Below, one piece after another: positions 1-8,286 of a stretch of 18,846 bases of DNA. The notes beneath the pieces were generated by a model. That model did not search any database. It saw only the letters and a list, made by a program, of their open reading frames with translations, and was not told the origin of the DNA. Location of the stretch: positions 1-18,846 of the forward strand of contig JBNLGG010000074.1 of NCBI GenBank assembly GCA_050305935.1. Reading direction: 5' to 3'. Source of the stretch: CAJXNP01 sp050305935 (GTDB taxonomy: Bacteria; Bacteroidota; Bacteroidia; Cytophagales; Cyclobacteriaceae). A program made the translations under genes and the position numbers. Positions within the stretch are counted from its first letter, which is position 1, and the number at the start of each line of letters is the position of its first letter.

Positions 1-1961
1 CGCTCGACGATGATGTCATTCGCATCAGGTTAAGCGCCGATCAGCCGGGAAAAATTTCCTGCAACCTTTCTTTTACCTCGCCTGTTCAGCACCAGGTAAA
101 CTACAAAGTAAATGAGTTGACTGCCTGGGGGAAATCCATCGACCACGAAGGCAAAAAGGGGAAAGTAGAATTTTCATCCGTAATCCACCCTGTTCTCAAA
201 GGTGGTTCGATGTTTCCCAACGATTCCAGCCTGGTCATAGAGAACGCTGATGAAGTGTTGCTTTACGTATCCATCGGGACCAATTTTGTTGACTACCAGG
301 ATATAAGCGCCAATTCACAAAAAATTGCTGAAAATAAACTAATCGCCGCACGGGAGAAAATATATAGTAAAGCGCTTGAAAGCCATGTTAAAAAGTATCG
401 AAAATATTTTGACCGGGTTGAGTTGGATTTGGGAAAAACCGATTCGATAAAAAATCCAATGGACGTCCGGATCAGGGATTATGCTGAGGGATTTGATCCT
501 CACCTTGCTTCCCTGTACTTCCAGTTTGGCAGGTATCTGTTGATTTCCAGTTCGCAGCCTGGCGGCCAACCAGCTACTTTGCAAGGCATTTGGAATTACC
601 ACGTCACTCCCCCCTGGGATAGTAAATACACCATCAATATCAATGCCGAAATGAACTACTGGCCAGCGGAGGTGACTAATCTTAGTGAGTTGCATGAACC
701 GCTTCTGTCAATGATCAAAGAGCTTTCGGTAACGGGACAGGAGAGTGCCAAAACGAATTATGGCGTCAGGGGTTGGATGGCGCATCATAATACGGATATC
801 TGGAGGATCTCCGATCCGGTAGACGGAGCCTATTTTTGGGGTATGTGGCCGATGGGTGGCACCTGGTTGTGTCAGCATGTCTGGAATCATTATCTGTTTA
901 CAGGAGATACTGCTTTTTTGAAAGAGTTTTATCCTGTTTTGAAAGGTGCATCGGAATACCATCTTGATGCCCTGCAGAAGGAGCCGGAACATGGCTGGTT
1001 GGTGACCACACCTTCAGTTTCACCGGAAAATGAATATGGTTTCAATGGTGAGAAAGTAGCCTCCATCATGTATGGCAATACCATGGACATTCAATTGGTC
1101 AATGAGTTGTTTACCAATACAATGAGTGCAGCGAGTGTTTTAGGTGTGGACGAGGATTTTGTCAACGAATTAGAAGCCAAGAAGGCAAAACTCCCTCCGT
1201 TGCAGATTGGCCAGTTTAGCCAATTGCAGGAATGGATCAAGGACTGGGATGATACAACCGATCACCACCGCCATGTTTCCCATTTGTATGGCTTGCATCC
1301 CGGCAACCAAATTTCGCCTTTCCGAACACCAGAATTGTTTGAAGCCGTGCGGAATTCTTTAGAATACAGGGGCGATATTTCTACGGGCTGGTCGATGGGC
1401 TGGAAAGTGAATCTGTGGGCAAGATTGCTTGACGGGGATAGGGCCTACAAGCTGATCCAAAATCAACTTTCCCCTGCTATTCATGAAGGTTATGAATCCG
1501 GGGGAACTTATCCCAACTTATTTGATGCGCATCCACCCTTTCAGATTGACGGGAATTTTGGCTGTACCGCGGGAATAGCCGAGATGCTGCTGCAAAGCCA
1601 CGACGGAGCGATCCATATTTTGCCAGCACTTCCAGGGAAATGGAAAGATGGCAGTGTCAGGGGATTGAAAGCCCGGGGAGGTTTTGAGGTGGATATCACC
1701 TGGAAGGACGATAAGCCCACCTCGGTAAAAATTAAATCTGAACTGGGAGGTAATTGCCGGTTACGATTCAATTATCCTGCTCCGTTTGATGGGCTGATGA
1801 CAGCATCGGGTGAAAATGGAAATCCCTTTTATGTATTGGCAGAAACTCCTTCACCACTCGTCTCTGAGAAAGCTATGCTGGGTCAACTGGAGATTCCAGA
1901 AGTCTATGAATACGATGTCGTGATGGAAAAAGGGCAGGTGTTGGAGCTTAAAGTGGAATAA
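1..1961 (+). CDS. GH95 alpha-L-fucosidase family glycoside hydrolase, 5'-truncated by window edge
   Basis: The reading frame is open from base 3, so the true start lies upstream of the window; about 652 residues remain of a family usually near 750-830. The part present holds the end of the N-terminal beta domain and the whole (alpha/alpha)6 catalytic barrel with its C-terminal domain. GH95 active-site signatures are visible: the NIN motif (two Asn codons at 636-638 and 642-644) before MNYWPAE, SPEN with its Glu at 1026-1028, the DDTTDHHRHVSHLYGLHPG block, and HPPFQIDGNFG with its Asp at 1548-1550. These match the Asn pair, Glu acid and Asp of the Bifidobacterium AfcA enzyme. The family inverts alpha-1,2-L-fucosides; some members are alpha-L-galactosidases, so substrate is not certain. 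A signal peptide cannot be judged because the N-terminus is missing. Nearby esterase and GH27 genes point to a glycan-degradation cluster. Confidence 0.93.
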   Translation, partial: LDDDVIRIRLSADQPGKISCNLSFTSPVQHQVNYKVNELTAWGKSIDHEGKKGKVEFSSVIHPVLKGGSMFPNDSSLVIENADEVLLYVSIGTNFVDYQDISANSQKIAENKLIAAREKIYSKALESHVKKYRKYFDRVELDLGKTDSIKNPMDVRIRDYAEGFDPHLASLYFQFGRYLLISSSQPGGQPATLQGIWNYHVTPPWDSKYTININAEMNYWPAEVTNLSELHEPLLSMIKELSVTGQESAKTNYGVRGWMAHHNTDIWRISDPVDGAYFWGMWPMGGTWLCQHVWNHYLFTGDTAFLKEFYPVLKGASEYHLDALQKEPEHGWLVTTPSVSPENEYGFNGEKVASIMYGNTMDIQLVNELFTNTMSAASVLGVDEDFVNELEAKKAKLPPLQIGQFSQLQEWIKDWDDTTDHHRHVSHLYGLHPGNQISPFRTPELFEAVRNSLEYRGDISTGWSMGWKVNLWARLLDGDRAYKLIQNQLSPAIHEGYESGGTYPNLFDAHPPFQIDGNFGCTAGIAEMLLQSHDGAIHILPALPGKWKDGSVRGLKARGGFEVDITWKDDKPTSVKIKSELGGNCRLRFNYPAPFDGLMTASGENGNPFYVLAETPSPLVSEKAMLGQLEIPEVYEYDVVMEKGQVLELKVE

Positions 1962-1969
1962 ATTGGAGA

Positions 1970-2004
1970 GATAGGTAAGCTCACAATTGCTGGACTTACC
2001 TATC
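1970..2004. terminator. Hairpin between convergent GH95 and LytTR genes
   Basis: A perfect 10-bp inverted repeat (GATAGGTAAG at 1970-1979, CTTACCTATC at 1995-2004) encloses a 15-nt loop. It starts 9 bases after the GH95 stop codon and overlaps the stop codon of the convergent regulator gene (1996-1998). Neither side has a proper T-run, so it is not a textbook intrinsic terminator. Its place between two converging 3' ends suggests a shared terminator or mRNA 3'-end stabiliser. Confidence 0.5.
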
Positions 2005-2748
2005 CAACCATTCCTTAAAATCACCTACCTTCTCCCTGCTGACAATAAGGTCAAGATGATTGACATTTTTGATTTTTAATCCTAAGCGGCTGGAAGAATA
2101 GCTATAAATATCATCGATGGCGTGGAGATGAATGATATAATTCCGGTTAATCCGGTAGAACAATTCCGGGTCAATGCGCTTTTGGATTTGATCGAGTGAA
2201 AAATCCATGGCAAAGGTCTTACCTGTATTTGTCAGCATAAAAGTTCCTTTGTCCCGAATGAAGAAACAGTCGATATCTTGTACCGATACAGAATGAAAAT
2301 GATTGCCAACTTTTACAAAAAAACGTTCCTTGTATTTGTTATTAAACTTTTCTAATAGCTGATGAATTGGGTTGGCCATCTGGTATTTATCTGCAAACAG
2401 TCTCTTGTATTTTTCGATGGCTTTTTTTAAGGCTTCGAATTCGATTGGCTTCAGCAGATAATCCACACTGTTAACCTCAAAAGCTTTGATGGCATACTGG
2501 TCATAGGCTGTGGTAAAAATGACCGGAACATGCAGCGAAATCGATTCAAATATTTCGAAGCAAATGCCGTCTTCCAGTTGGATGTCCATAAAAATGAGGT
2601 CCGGGGCCTCGTGTTCATTGAGCCAGTTGATCGCCGCCTCAACAGAGGGAATCGTTTTCTGTACCCGGATGTCATCCGAAATTCCGGTAAGGAGCTCTCT
2701 CATTCTTTCTGCCGCCAGTTGTTCANCTTCTATGATCAATACCTTCAT
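1996..2748 (-). CDS. LytTR-family DNA-binding response regulator
   Basis: The 250-residue protein has an N-terminal receiver domain (about residues 1-120) and a C-terminal LytTR DNA-binding domain (about 140-248, ending in the RINRNYIIHL and SREKVGDFKEW blocks). Receiver landmarks are the phospho-acceptor Asp55 in LIFMDIQ, Thr in FTTAYD and Lys100 in LLKPI. Residue 8, one of the acidic-pocket positions, is unresolved because base 2726 is N; the codon reads GNT, so Asp (GAT) is expected but Val, Ala or Gly cannot be excluded from the sequence. The ATG lies one base after the stop of the upstream kinase gene, so the two are almost certainly co-translated partners. LytTR regulators bind short direct repeats in promoters. 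The target here is unknown; neighbouring glycosidase genes are candidates by position only. Confidence 0.93.
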   Translation of the reverse strand: MKVLIIEXEQLAAERMRELLTGISDDIRVQKTIPSVEAAINWLNEHEAPDLIFMDIQLEDGICFEIFESISLHVPVIFTTAYDQYAIKAFEVNSVDYLLKPIEFEALKKAIEKYKRLFADKYQMANPIHQLLEKFNNKYKERFFVKVGNHFHSVSVQDIDCFFIRDKGTFMLTNTGKTFAMDFSLDQIQKRIDPELFYRINRNYIIHLHAIDDIYSYSSSRLGLKIKNVNHLDLIVSREKVGDFKEWLDR

Positions 2749-2749
2749 T

Positions 2750-3799
2750 TTAATTCTTTTTTAAGGGGAGTTTTACAATGAATTGACCTTCTTTTTCAAG
2801 AACTTCCAGGTCTTTATTCAAGATCAGCTTAATGCGTTCTTTTAGATTATGCAGGCCTTTTTGAGAAGGCGGTGCAAGGATCGCCTTTTTTCGAAGTTCA
2901 TTTTTAACAATTAATAGTTCCTCATCGATTGAAATCTCAACGGCAAGCGGATGATCAACCGACGCGCTATTATGCTTTAACGCATTCTCAACCAACAGTT
3001 GAATGGATATGGGTATCACCTGAAAAGTATTTGGTTGATCAATGTCTATCCTCAAATCGATCTTGCCTCTGTCCCGAATCTCCTGTAGGTAAAAATAATC
3101 CTGTACGAAGGCGAGTTCTTTTTCCAGCGAAACAAATTCCACATCATTGTTCTCGAGAATGTATCTATAGATTGATGAAAACTTTTGAATAAATTTTTCC
3201 GATAACCCCGCATCTTTCGAAACAAGGCTGGAAAGTGTATTCAGGCTGTTGAACAGAAAATGTGGATTTACCTGGTTTTTAAGCGTCTCATATTTAAAGA
3301 TCAGTTTTTCCTCCCTGAGTTTTTGTTCACGTTTTAAAGCATTAGTCCATTCAAGATAGAAAAATAAAAGTGATCCTAAAGCAATTCCAATCGCCCATGA
3401 AATAAGAAATGGTTTAAGTTCCCGATGTATGAAATGGTAAAAGATATCAGACAAAGAACTATTTCCAAATAAAGAACTAACCAAAACAATTGTAAAAAGT
3501 AAAATTATCGCGATCAAAAATACCAGAAGATAAAACTTCAAGAGTTTAATGATGATATCTTTTTTATAGGAAGAGCTGGAACTTTTATCTGAATTATTGA
3601 AGATCCTAAGTGCTAGATACATAAAAATTTCCAGCTGGAAAATCACTAATATATAGAGAAAAATAAAGTCCGCCCCTATGGGCGTTCCCTTCCAGATGAT
3701 ATTAAAAAAGGCTGTTATAAAGAAACTGCCAATCAAAATTTTCACATGGTAAGCTATCTTTTTAGGCAGGTATAGATCGCTTAGTTTTCTATGGTTCAT
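2750..3799 (-). CDS. LytS/YehU-type sensor histidine kinase
   Basis: This is a membrane histidine kinase of the His_kinase (PF06580) type, typical partner of LytTR regulators. The N-terminal 150 residues hold about four hydrophobic segments. A short charged linker (LKREQKLREEK) leads to the H-box QVNPHFLFNSLN, with the phospho-acceptor His near residue 180. The N-box is LLVENALKHN, and GLHNLKERIKLI stands in the usual ATP-lid/G-box place. No separate extracellular or PAS sensor domain is seen, so sensing is probably by the membrane part. The frame extends to GTG and TTG codons at 3802 and 3808, but ATG at 3799 is the more likely start (349 residues). It is followed after one base by the LytTR regulator gene and preceded by a membrane-protein gene 57 bases upstream; the three read as one operon. 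Ligand unknown. Confidence 0.92.
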   Translation of the reverse strand: MNHRKLSDLYLPKKIAYHVKILIGSFFITAFFNIIWKGTPIGADFIFLYILVIFQLEIFMYLALRIFNNSDKSSSSSYKKDIIIKLLKFYLLVFLIAIILLFTIVLVSSLFGNSSLSDIFYHFIHRELKPFLISWAIGIALGSLLFFYLEWTNALKREQKLREEKLIFKYETLKNQVNPHFLFNSLNTLSSLVSKDAGLSEKFIQKFSSIYRYILENNDVEFVSLEKELAFVQDYFYLQEIRDRGKIDLRIDIDQPNTFQVIPISIQLLVENALKHNSASVDHPLAVEISIDEELLIVKNELRKKAILAPPSQKGLHNLKERIKLILNKDLEVLEKEGQFIVKLPLKKN

Positions 3800-3856
3800 C
3801 ACTGTCAATTTACTTTTTCGGAAATAAAGTTTTTATGATTTGAATTATGTGCTCTT

Positions 3857-4402
3857 CTAATTTACCATTGGATAAAAGTGAACTAATATCGCCATTCCAC
3901 TCATGAAACAAATCATTGTGAAAAGGATTATGGAAACTGTATTCCACCAGCGAGGCATTTTCTCAAACCAATTGAATAAAATGAAAGAAAACAATAATGT
4001 TTGCGGTAGTACTTCCAGGTAACCTTTCACCTGATCAAAAAAGGGTACTTTGGTATAGATAAATCCCTCAATTGAACCGGGGGCAGGGCCTGTTGGAGAA
4101 AAAACACATAGGAGAGCGATAATGCCCCACAATTTTAACCATCTATGCGATTGATTAACAAATTGGTCCTTTATTATCCATAAGGCAATGGAAAAAATAA
4201 AGCCTCTGATTATTTGAAGTAAAGGACCTGCCGACACCCAAATAGAATCTATAGGTTTCATAAAGCAAGAGAAATTCTCATTTTCAAAAAGCGTCTTGTA
4301 ATCCAGCGCTATCGATGCAATGATGCCTAGTATAAAATAGGAAATGGTATGCGATGCTGTAACTCTCCAAAGGAATACTGGGTAATTGATAGATTTTGCC
4401 AT
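3857..4402 (-). CDS. Multi-pass membrane protein of unknown function, first gene of the LytS/LytTR operon
   Basis: I do not recognise this 181-residue protein. It has about five hydrophobic segments (roughly residues 14-33, 55-78, 86-103, 130-148 and 153-176), no cleavable signal peptide and no catalytic motif. The loop after segment 3 carries FSPTGPAPGSIEGFIY, whose Gly/Pro-rich character looks like a conserved family motif, but I cannot name the family. It starts with ATG at 4402 and is 57 bases from the downstream histidine kinase on the same strand. By position it may be an accessory sensor, a target of the two-component system or an unrelated passenger. It is divergent from the SDR gene, with 106 bases between. 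Confidence 0.75.
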   Translation of the reverse strand: MAKSINYPVFLWRVTASHTISYFILGIIASIALDYKTLFENENFSCFMKPIDSIWVSAGPLLQIIRGFIFSIALWIIKDQFVNQSHRWLKLWGIIALLCVFSPTGPAPGSIEGFIYTKVPFFDQVKGYLEVLPQTLLFSFILFNWFEKMPRWWNTVSIILFTMICFMSGMAILVHFYPMVN

Positions 4403-4508
4403 AGTGCTGCCTTTTTTATGTGAAAGATCGATTGCATATTTAAAATCAGGAAATAATTCATGCCGAACTGCGGAATTAAACCCTTAAGTCGCAAAGACCA
4501 ATGATCGA
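4403..4508. promoter_or_regulatory. Divergent intergenic region, presumed promoters for both flanking operons
   Basis: These 106 bases separate the leftward membrane-protein/LytS/LytTR operon from the rightward SDR gene, so promoters for both directions should lie here. I looked for the Bacteroidota TTTG / TAnnTTTG pair on both strands and found no convincing match, nor a clear LytTR direct repeat. The assignment rests on gene orientation only. Confidence 0.4.
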
Positions 4509-5492
4509 ATGACGAGCCAGCAAGGGAAATATAGCAACCCATTCACCGCCACCCTCAATGGCATTCTGGAATTGTTCAGGAAAAGAGAAGCCGTAGGTGA
4601 AATATCCGAAGATGACCGTTTGGATGGAAAAAGGGTATTGATTACCGGGGCGAGTTCCGGATTGGGCTTCGCGACTTCTGTGCGATTAGCAAAGAAGGGT
4701 GCCCATGTGATCATGGCATGTCGGAGCGGTATTCCGGAAAAAGGGGAGGAAGTCAAAAATTTATCAGGGTCACATCAAGTGGATATGCTGCCGGTAGACC
4801 TGTCTGACCTTGATTCCATCAAATCCCTCGCAAGCGATTTTAAAAAGCAATTTGGCACGTGTGATGTCCTCATTTGCAATGCGGCCATGGTTCCCAGCCA
4901 AAGCCGGAAAACAAAACAGGGTCTTGAGGAGATGTTTGCTGTCAATTACCTGTCAACCTATGTGTTGATCAATCTGCTGATCATGAGAAAATGTATTGCG
5001 TCAAAGGACATAGGATTTCCGAGGGTAATCATCGTGTCTTCAGAAAGCCACAGAAACCCGAAAGAATTCAGATGGGAGGAGTTTGGTACATACAAAGAAT
5101 ATGGGATGGGCAAAACCGTAGAACTGTATGGCTACTATAAACTTTTATTGACCACTTTATTTAAACAATTCAGGAGAAAGCATGAGAAGGAAATTCGGTT
5201 TTATTCGCTATGCCCAGGCCCGGTAAATTCCAATATTTCCCGTGAGGCTCCCAGGCTCTTTCAACCATTGATGAAACTGATTTTCAGTATGTTTTTCCGA
5301 AGTCCCATGAAGGCTTCTGATCCCGTCATCTATTTTGCTACTGCAAGGCAATTAAATGGAAATGACCTTGAGTATCTTTATTTGATGTCTAAAAAGGATG
5401 TCGATGAAAAAGCTGCTTCTATGGAAAACGGAAGTCTTTTATTTGAAAAGTCTGAATATCTCTTGTCGGAATTAGGTTTTTCGTGGGATTGA
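4509..5492 (+). CDS. Short-chain dehydrogenase/reductase, retinol dehydrogenase / protochlorophyllide reductase-like
   Basis: The 327-residue protein is a classical NAD(P)-binding Rossmann SDR. The cofactor motif TGASSGLG follows a basic RVLI strand near residue 45, with ACR shortly after, as expected for NADP preference. The NAA(M) motif, the catalytic Ser in IVSSESH and the YxxxK pair (YGYYK) are all present, and SLCPGPV follows. The 35-40 residue N-terminal extension before the Rossmann fold and the long C-terminal part resemble the retinol dehydrogenase / light-dependent protochlorophyllide reductase branch. No membrane anchor or signal peptide is seen, so it is probably cytoplasmic. The substrate cannot be told from sequence. 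The ATG at 4509 is the first in-frame one after a stop at 4485. The esterase and GH27 genes follow on the same strand, but a metabolic link to them is not evident. Confidence 0.88.
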   Translation: MTSQQGKYSNPFTATLNGILELFRKREAVGEISEDDRLDGKRVLITGASSGLGFATSVRLAKKGAHVIMACRSGIPEKGEEVKNLSGSHQVDMLPVDLSDLDSIKSLASDFKKQFGTCDVLICNAAMVPSQSRKTKQGLEEMFAVNYLSTYVLINLLIMRKCIASKDIGFPRVIIVSSESHRNPKEFRWEEFGTYKEYGMGKTVELYGYYKLLLTTLFKQFRRKHEKEIRFYSLCPGPVNSNISREAPRLFQPLMKLIFSMFFRSPMKASDPVIYFATARQLNGNDLEYLYLMSKKDVDEKAASMENGSLLFEKSEYLLSELGFSWD

Positions 5493-5496
5493 TTGC

Positions 5497-5541
5497 TAAA
5501 TTAAAACCGTAATATTGACGTTTAAGAGTTTTTTTAATTTA
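5497..5541. repeat. AT-only inverted repeat between SDR and esterase genes
   Basis: TAAATTAAAA (5497-5506) and TTTTAATTTA (5532-5541) form a perfect 10-bp inverted repeat separated by 25 bases. It begins just after the SDR stop and ends 12 bases before the esterase ATG. Being purely A/T it would form only a weak hairpin, and such repeats arise easily by chance in AT-rich spacers. It could be an operator or an mRNA structure, but nothing further supports either. Confidence 0.3.
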
Positions 5542-5553
5542 ACCAATTGTAAA

Positions 5554-6954
5554 ATGAAAAAGTATTTTTGTTTAACCCTCATCACCCTTGTCTTTTTCAC
5601 CCTTTCGTCTTCTGCAGTTAACCTTCCAAACATCTTTGGGGACCACATGGTGCTACAACAAAACGCTGAAGTAAAATTGTGGGGATGGGCCGGGCCTTTC
5701 GAAAAAATTACGGTAGTAGCAAGCTGGGGCGAGGATACTATCAAGACTGTCGGCAACCGAAAAGGTGAATGGGCAGCTATGCTTAAGACTCCTTCTGCAG
5801 GAGGCCCGCATATCATTACCATTACCGGGTATAATTCAATTGAAATAAAAGATGTGCTACTGGGTGAAGTTTGGCTTTGTTCAGGTCAATCCAACATGGA
5901 ATGGACACCCAGTTTTGGCATCGATCACGGCGAAGAAGCCATCGCTAAGGCTGATCATCCCGAAATCCGGTTTTTCAACGTTGTACACAGCACATCCGAA
6001 TATCCACAAAAGAACCTCATGGGGGAATGGGTAGTTTGTACCCCGGAAACCATGAAGCGGTTTAGCGCCGTGGGCTACTTCTTTGGTGAAAAAGTTCATG
6101 AAGAATTGGGTGTTCCTGTAGGATTGATAAATAGCAGTTGGGGTGGTACTCCGGCTGAGACCTGGACAAATGCCGGTGTCATTGAAAAAGATGCTGAATT
6201 GAATGAGGTGGCTAATCAAATGGACACTGTACCCTGGGGACCAACAGAGCCCGGACTTATCTATAATTACATGATCTACCCTTTTATCTCCTATAAAATC
6301 CAGGGTGCATTGTGGTATCAGGGAGAGGCCAATGTGGGTTTCCCGGGTAATTACGAGCACCTTTTAAAAACAATGATCACTTCATGGAGAAATGAACGAG
6401 GATATGAATTTCCATTTTACTATGTGCAAATAGCACCTTATAAATATGGCCGACCAGTCGAAGGTGCTTATCTGAGGGATTCGCAGCGCAATGTCCTTTC
6501 TTTGCAAAATACAGGCATGGTGGTCGTCAGTGATATTGGAAATATCGATGATATCCATCCCAGGAATAAAATTGATGTGGGAACGAGACTGGCTAATCTT
6601 GCTTTGAAGGAAACCTATGGGCAGGGATTAGGCCTTGTGTCCGGGCCGCTCTACGAAAAGCTTGAAATTGAAAAGGGAAAGGCGAGGGTGCATTTTAAAA
6701 ACTCTGAGGGCGGATTAAAAAGCAGCGAGAAAAAGCTAAGCTGTTTTTTGATTGCTGGTGAAGATAAAATGTTTTATCAGGCAGACGCAAAAATTGATGG
6801 CAACACTGTGGTGGTCAGTTCCAAAAAAGTGAAAGAGCCGGTCGCTGTTCGTTTTGCATGGACAAATACTGCGGAACCCACACTGTTCAATAGCGCCGGA
6901 TTACCTGCTTCTACATTCAGGACGGATGACTGGGAAGTGATATTTGCTGAGTAG
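5554..6954 (+). CDS. Secreted SGNH-fold carbohydrate esterase, sialate O-acetylesterase family
   Basis: From ATG 5554 the 466-residue product starts with a clear signal peptide (MKKYFCLTLITLVFFTLSSS), so it is exported to the periplasm or cell surface. A TTG at 5515 would add 13 residues ahead of the signal peptide and is unlikely. The N-terminal beta domain has the family hallmark IFGDHMVLQQ. SGNH blocks follow: the nucleophile Ser in CSGQSNMEW, the NSSWGGTPAETW block, GALWYQGEAN, and the Asp/His pair in DIHPRNKIDVGTRLA. Members are named after sialic-acid O-acetylesterase, but in Bacteroidota glycan clusters they commonly remove acetyl groups from plant polysaccharide side chains. With GH95 and GH27 next door and no sialic-acid genes visible, deacetylation of a hemicellulose or pectin is the more likely role. 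The GH27 gene follows after 30 bases, so the two are probably co-transcribed. Confidence 0.9.
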   Translation: MKKYFCLTLITLVFFTLSSSAVNLPNIFGDHMVLQQNAEVKLWGWAGPFEKITVVASWGEDTIKTVGNRKGEWAAMLKTPSAGGPHIITITGYNSIEIKDVLLGEVWLCSGQSNMEWTPSFGIDHGEEAIAKADHPEIRFFNVVHSTSEYPQKNLMGEWVVCTPETMKRFSAVGYFFGEKVHEELGVPVGLINSSWGGTPAETWTNAGVIEKDAELNEVANQMDTVPWGPTEPGLIYNYMIYPFISYKIQGALWYQGEANVGFPGNYEHLLKTMITSWRNERGYEFPFYYVQIAPYKYGRPVEGAYLRDSQRNVLSLQNTGMVVVSDIGNIDDIHPRNKIDVGTRLANLALKETYGQGLGLVSGPLYEKLEIEKGKARVHFKNSEGGLKSSEKKLSCFLIAGEDKMFYQADAKIDGNTVVVSSKKVKEPVAVRFAWTNTAEPTLFNSAGLPASTFRTDDWEVIFAE

Positions 6955-6984
6955 ATATTACACAATAAACAAATACATACAACT

Positions 6985-8193
6985 ATGAAGAGAATTGCGA
7001 TTTTAGCTGCCTTACTCACCCTTGCATTTGGTGCTTATCCGCAGAAATTTGATGGACTGGCTTTAACACCCCCAATGGGATGGAATAGCTGGAATGATTT
7101 TGCTTGCGATGTCAATGAAGTCAAAATCAAAGAAGTAGCTGATGCCATGGTAGCTTCAGGAATGAAAGACGCCGGTTATACCTACATTGTAATCGACGAC
7201 TGCTGGCATGGCGAAAGGGACAGCCTTGGTTTTATTACGGCCAATCCCGAAACCTTCCCGTCAGGCATTAAGGCCCTTGCTGATTACATCCATTCCAAAG
7301 GATTAAAATTTGGCATTTATTCGTCAGCAGGCTTTACCACTTGTGCAGGCAGGCCAGCCGGCCGTGGCTATGAATTTCAGGACGCCATGAAATATGCGGA
7401 ATGGGGCGTAGACTACCTGAAATACGATTGGTGCGATACGGAGGGATTAAAAGCAGAAGGAGCATATATGACGATGCGGAACGCGATTTATAAGGCAGGC
7501 AGGCCGATGGTATTCGCGCTCTGTGAGTGGGGGGATAACGACCCCTGGGAATGGGCAGCTCCAATAGGGCATCTTTGGAGGACAACCGGGGATATCTACA
7601 ATTGTTTCGATTGCGAATATGATCACGGCACATGGTCATCATGGGGTGTTCTTCAAATCCTTGATATGCGTGAAGGCATCCGAAAGTATGCGGGACCTGA
7701 TCATTGGAATGATCCTGATATGATGGAAGTTGGGAATGGCATGTCAGTGACCGAGGATCGGTCGCACTTCTCGATGTGGGCCATGCAGGCGGCGCCGCTT
7801 ATTGCTGGTAATGACCTGAGGAGTATGACGCCGGAAACGAAGGAAATTTTGATGAACAGAGAAGTGATCGCTGTCGACCAGGATTCATTAGGCATTCAAT
7901 GTTTCAAATATTCGACCATTGACAGTGTGGATGTGTATGTAAAGCCGTTAGCCCATGAAGAAGTTGCTGTTTGCTTTTTGAATAAAGGGAAGACGGACCA
8001 AGAAATAGAATTTGATTGGTCGACACATAAAATGGATGATCCTGATTTTGATTTTAGTTATGATTTCGCCAATGGTCAGTATTCCATTAGAGACCTCTGG
8101 GCGCACGATAAAGCAGGCACAACGAAGAAAGCCTTAAAAGTGACCCTTGCTGGGCATGATGTGTATATGGTGAGATTGACACCGAAGAAGTAG
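6985..8193 (+). CDS. Secreted GH27 alpha-galactosidase
   Basis: The 402-residue protein begins with a signal peptide (MKRIAILAALLTLAFGAYPQ) and then the GH27 opening block LTPPMGWNSWN. The TIM barrel carries the Asp71-Asp72 substrate-binding pair in VIDDCWH, the cysteine in FTTCAGRP, the nucleophile Asp148 in YLKYDWC and the acid/base Asp203 in WRTTGDI, followed by WNDPDMMEVGN. A C-terminal beta-sandwich domain (about residues 310-402) completes a typical family length. GH27 enzymes retain configuration and mostly cleave terminal alpha-galactose; some act on alpha-N-acetylgalactosamine or beta-L-arabinopyranose, so the exact sugar is open. It follows the esterase gene by 30 bases and ends a rightward unit. 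Confidence 0.94.
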   Translation: MKRIAILAALLTLAFGAYPQKFDGLALTPPMGWNSWNDFACDVNEVKIKEVADAMVASGMKDAGYTYIVIDDCWHGERDSLGFITANPETFPSGIKALADYIHSKGLKFGIYSSAGFTTCAGRPAGRGYEFQDAMKYAEWGVDYLKYDWCDTEGLKAEGAYMTMRNAIYKAGRPMVFALCEWGDNDPWEWAAPIGHLWRTTGDIYNCFDCEYDHGTWSSWGVLQILDMREGIRKYAGPDHWNDPDMMEVGNGMSVTEDRSHFSMWAMQAAPLIAGNDLRSMTPETKEILMNREVIAVDQDSLGIQCFKYSTIDSVDVYVKPLAHEEVAVCFLNKGKTDQEIEFDWSTHKMDDPDFDFSYDFANGQYSIRDLWAHDKAGTTKKALKVTLAGHDVYMVRLTPKK

Positions 8194-8199
8194 GGAAAG

Positions 8200-8218
8200 T
8201 TATTAATTAGATTAATAA
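8200..8218. repeat. Short AT-rich palindrome after the GH27 gene
   Basis: TTATTAAT (8200-8207) and ATTAATAA (8211-8218) are perfect 8-bp arms around a 3-base centre, seven bases past the GH27 stop. There is no T-run, so intrinsic termination is doubtful; a 3'-end structure or a protein-binding palindrome is possible. The rest of the 93-base spacer up to 8286 shows no other clear feature. Confidence 0.35.
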
Positions 8219-8286
8219 GTAAGCATCAGATGGTCAGGGAATTTGATTTTCTCGCGGAAGGTCATTTACCTGGCCATTTGAACGCT

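Noticed and set aside
264..269. TACGTA copies inside genes (264, 13941, 17774) as further operators
   Set aside because: Each encodes a Tyr-Val pair in a real reading frame and is isolated; treated as background.
339..992. Leftward open frames antisense to the GH95 gene (339-695, 708-992)
   Set aside because: The opposite strand encodes conserved GH95 catalytic blocks; the antisense products show no domain.
5554..6954. Literal sialic-acid catabolism role for the esterase
   Set aside because: The family name is historical; no sialidase, sialic-acid lyase or transporter is in view, and neighbours are GH95 and GH27.
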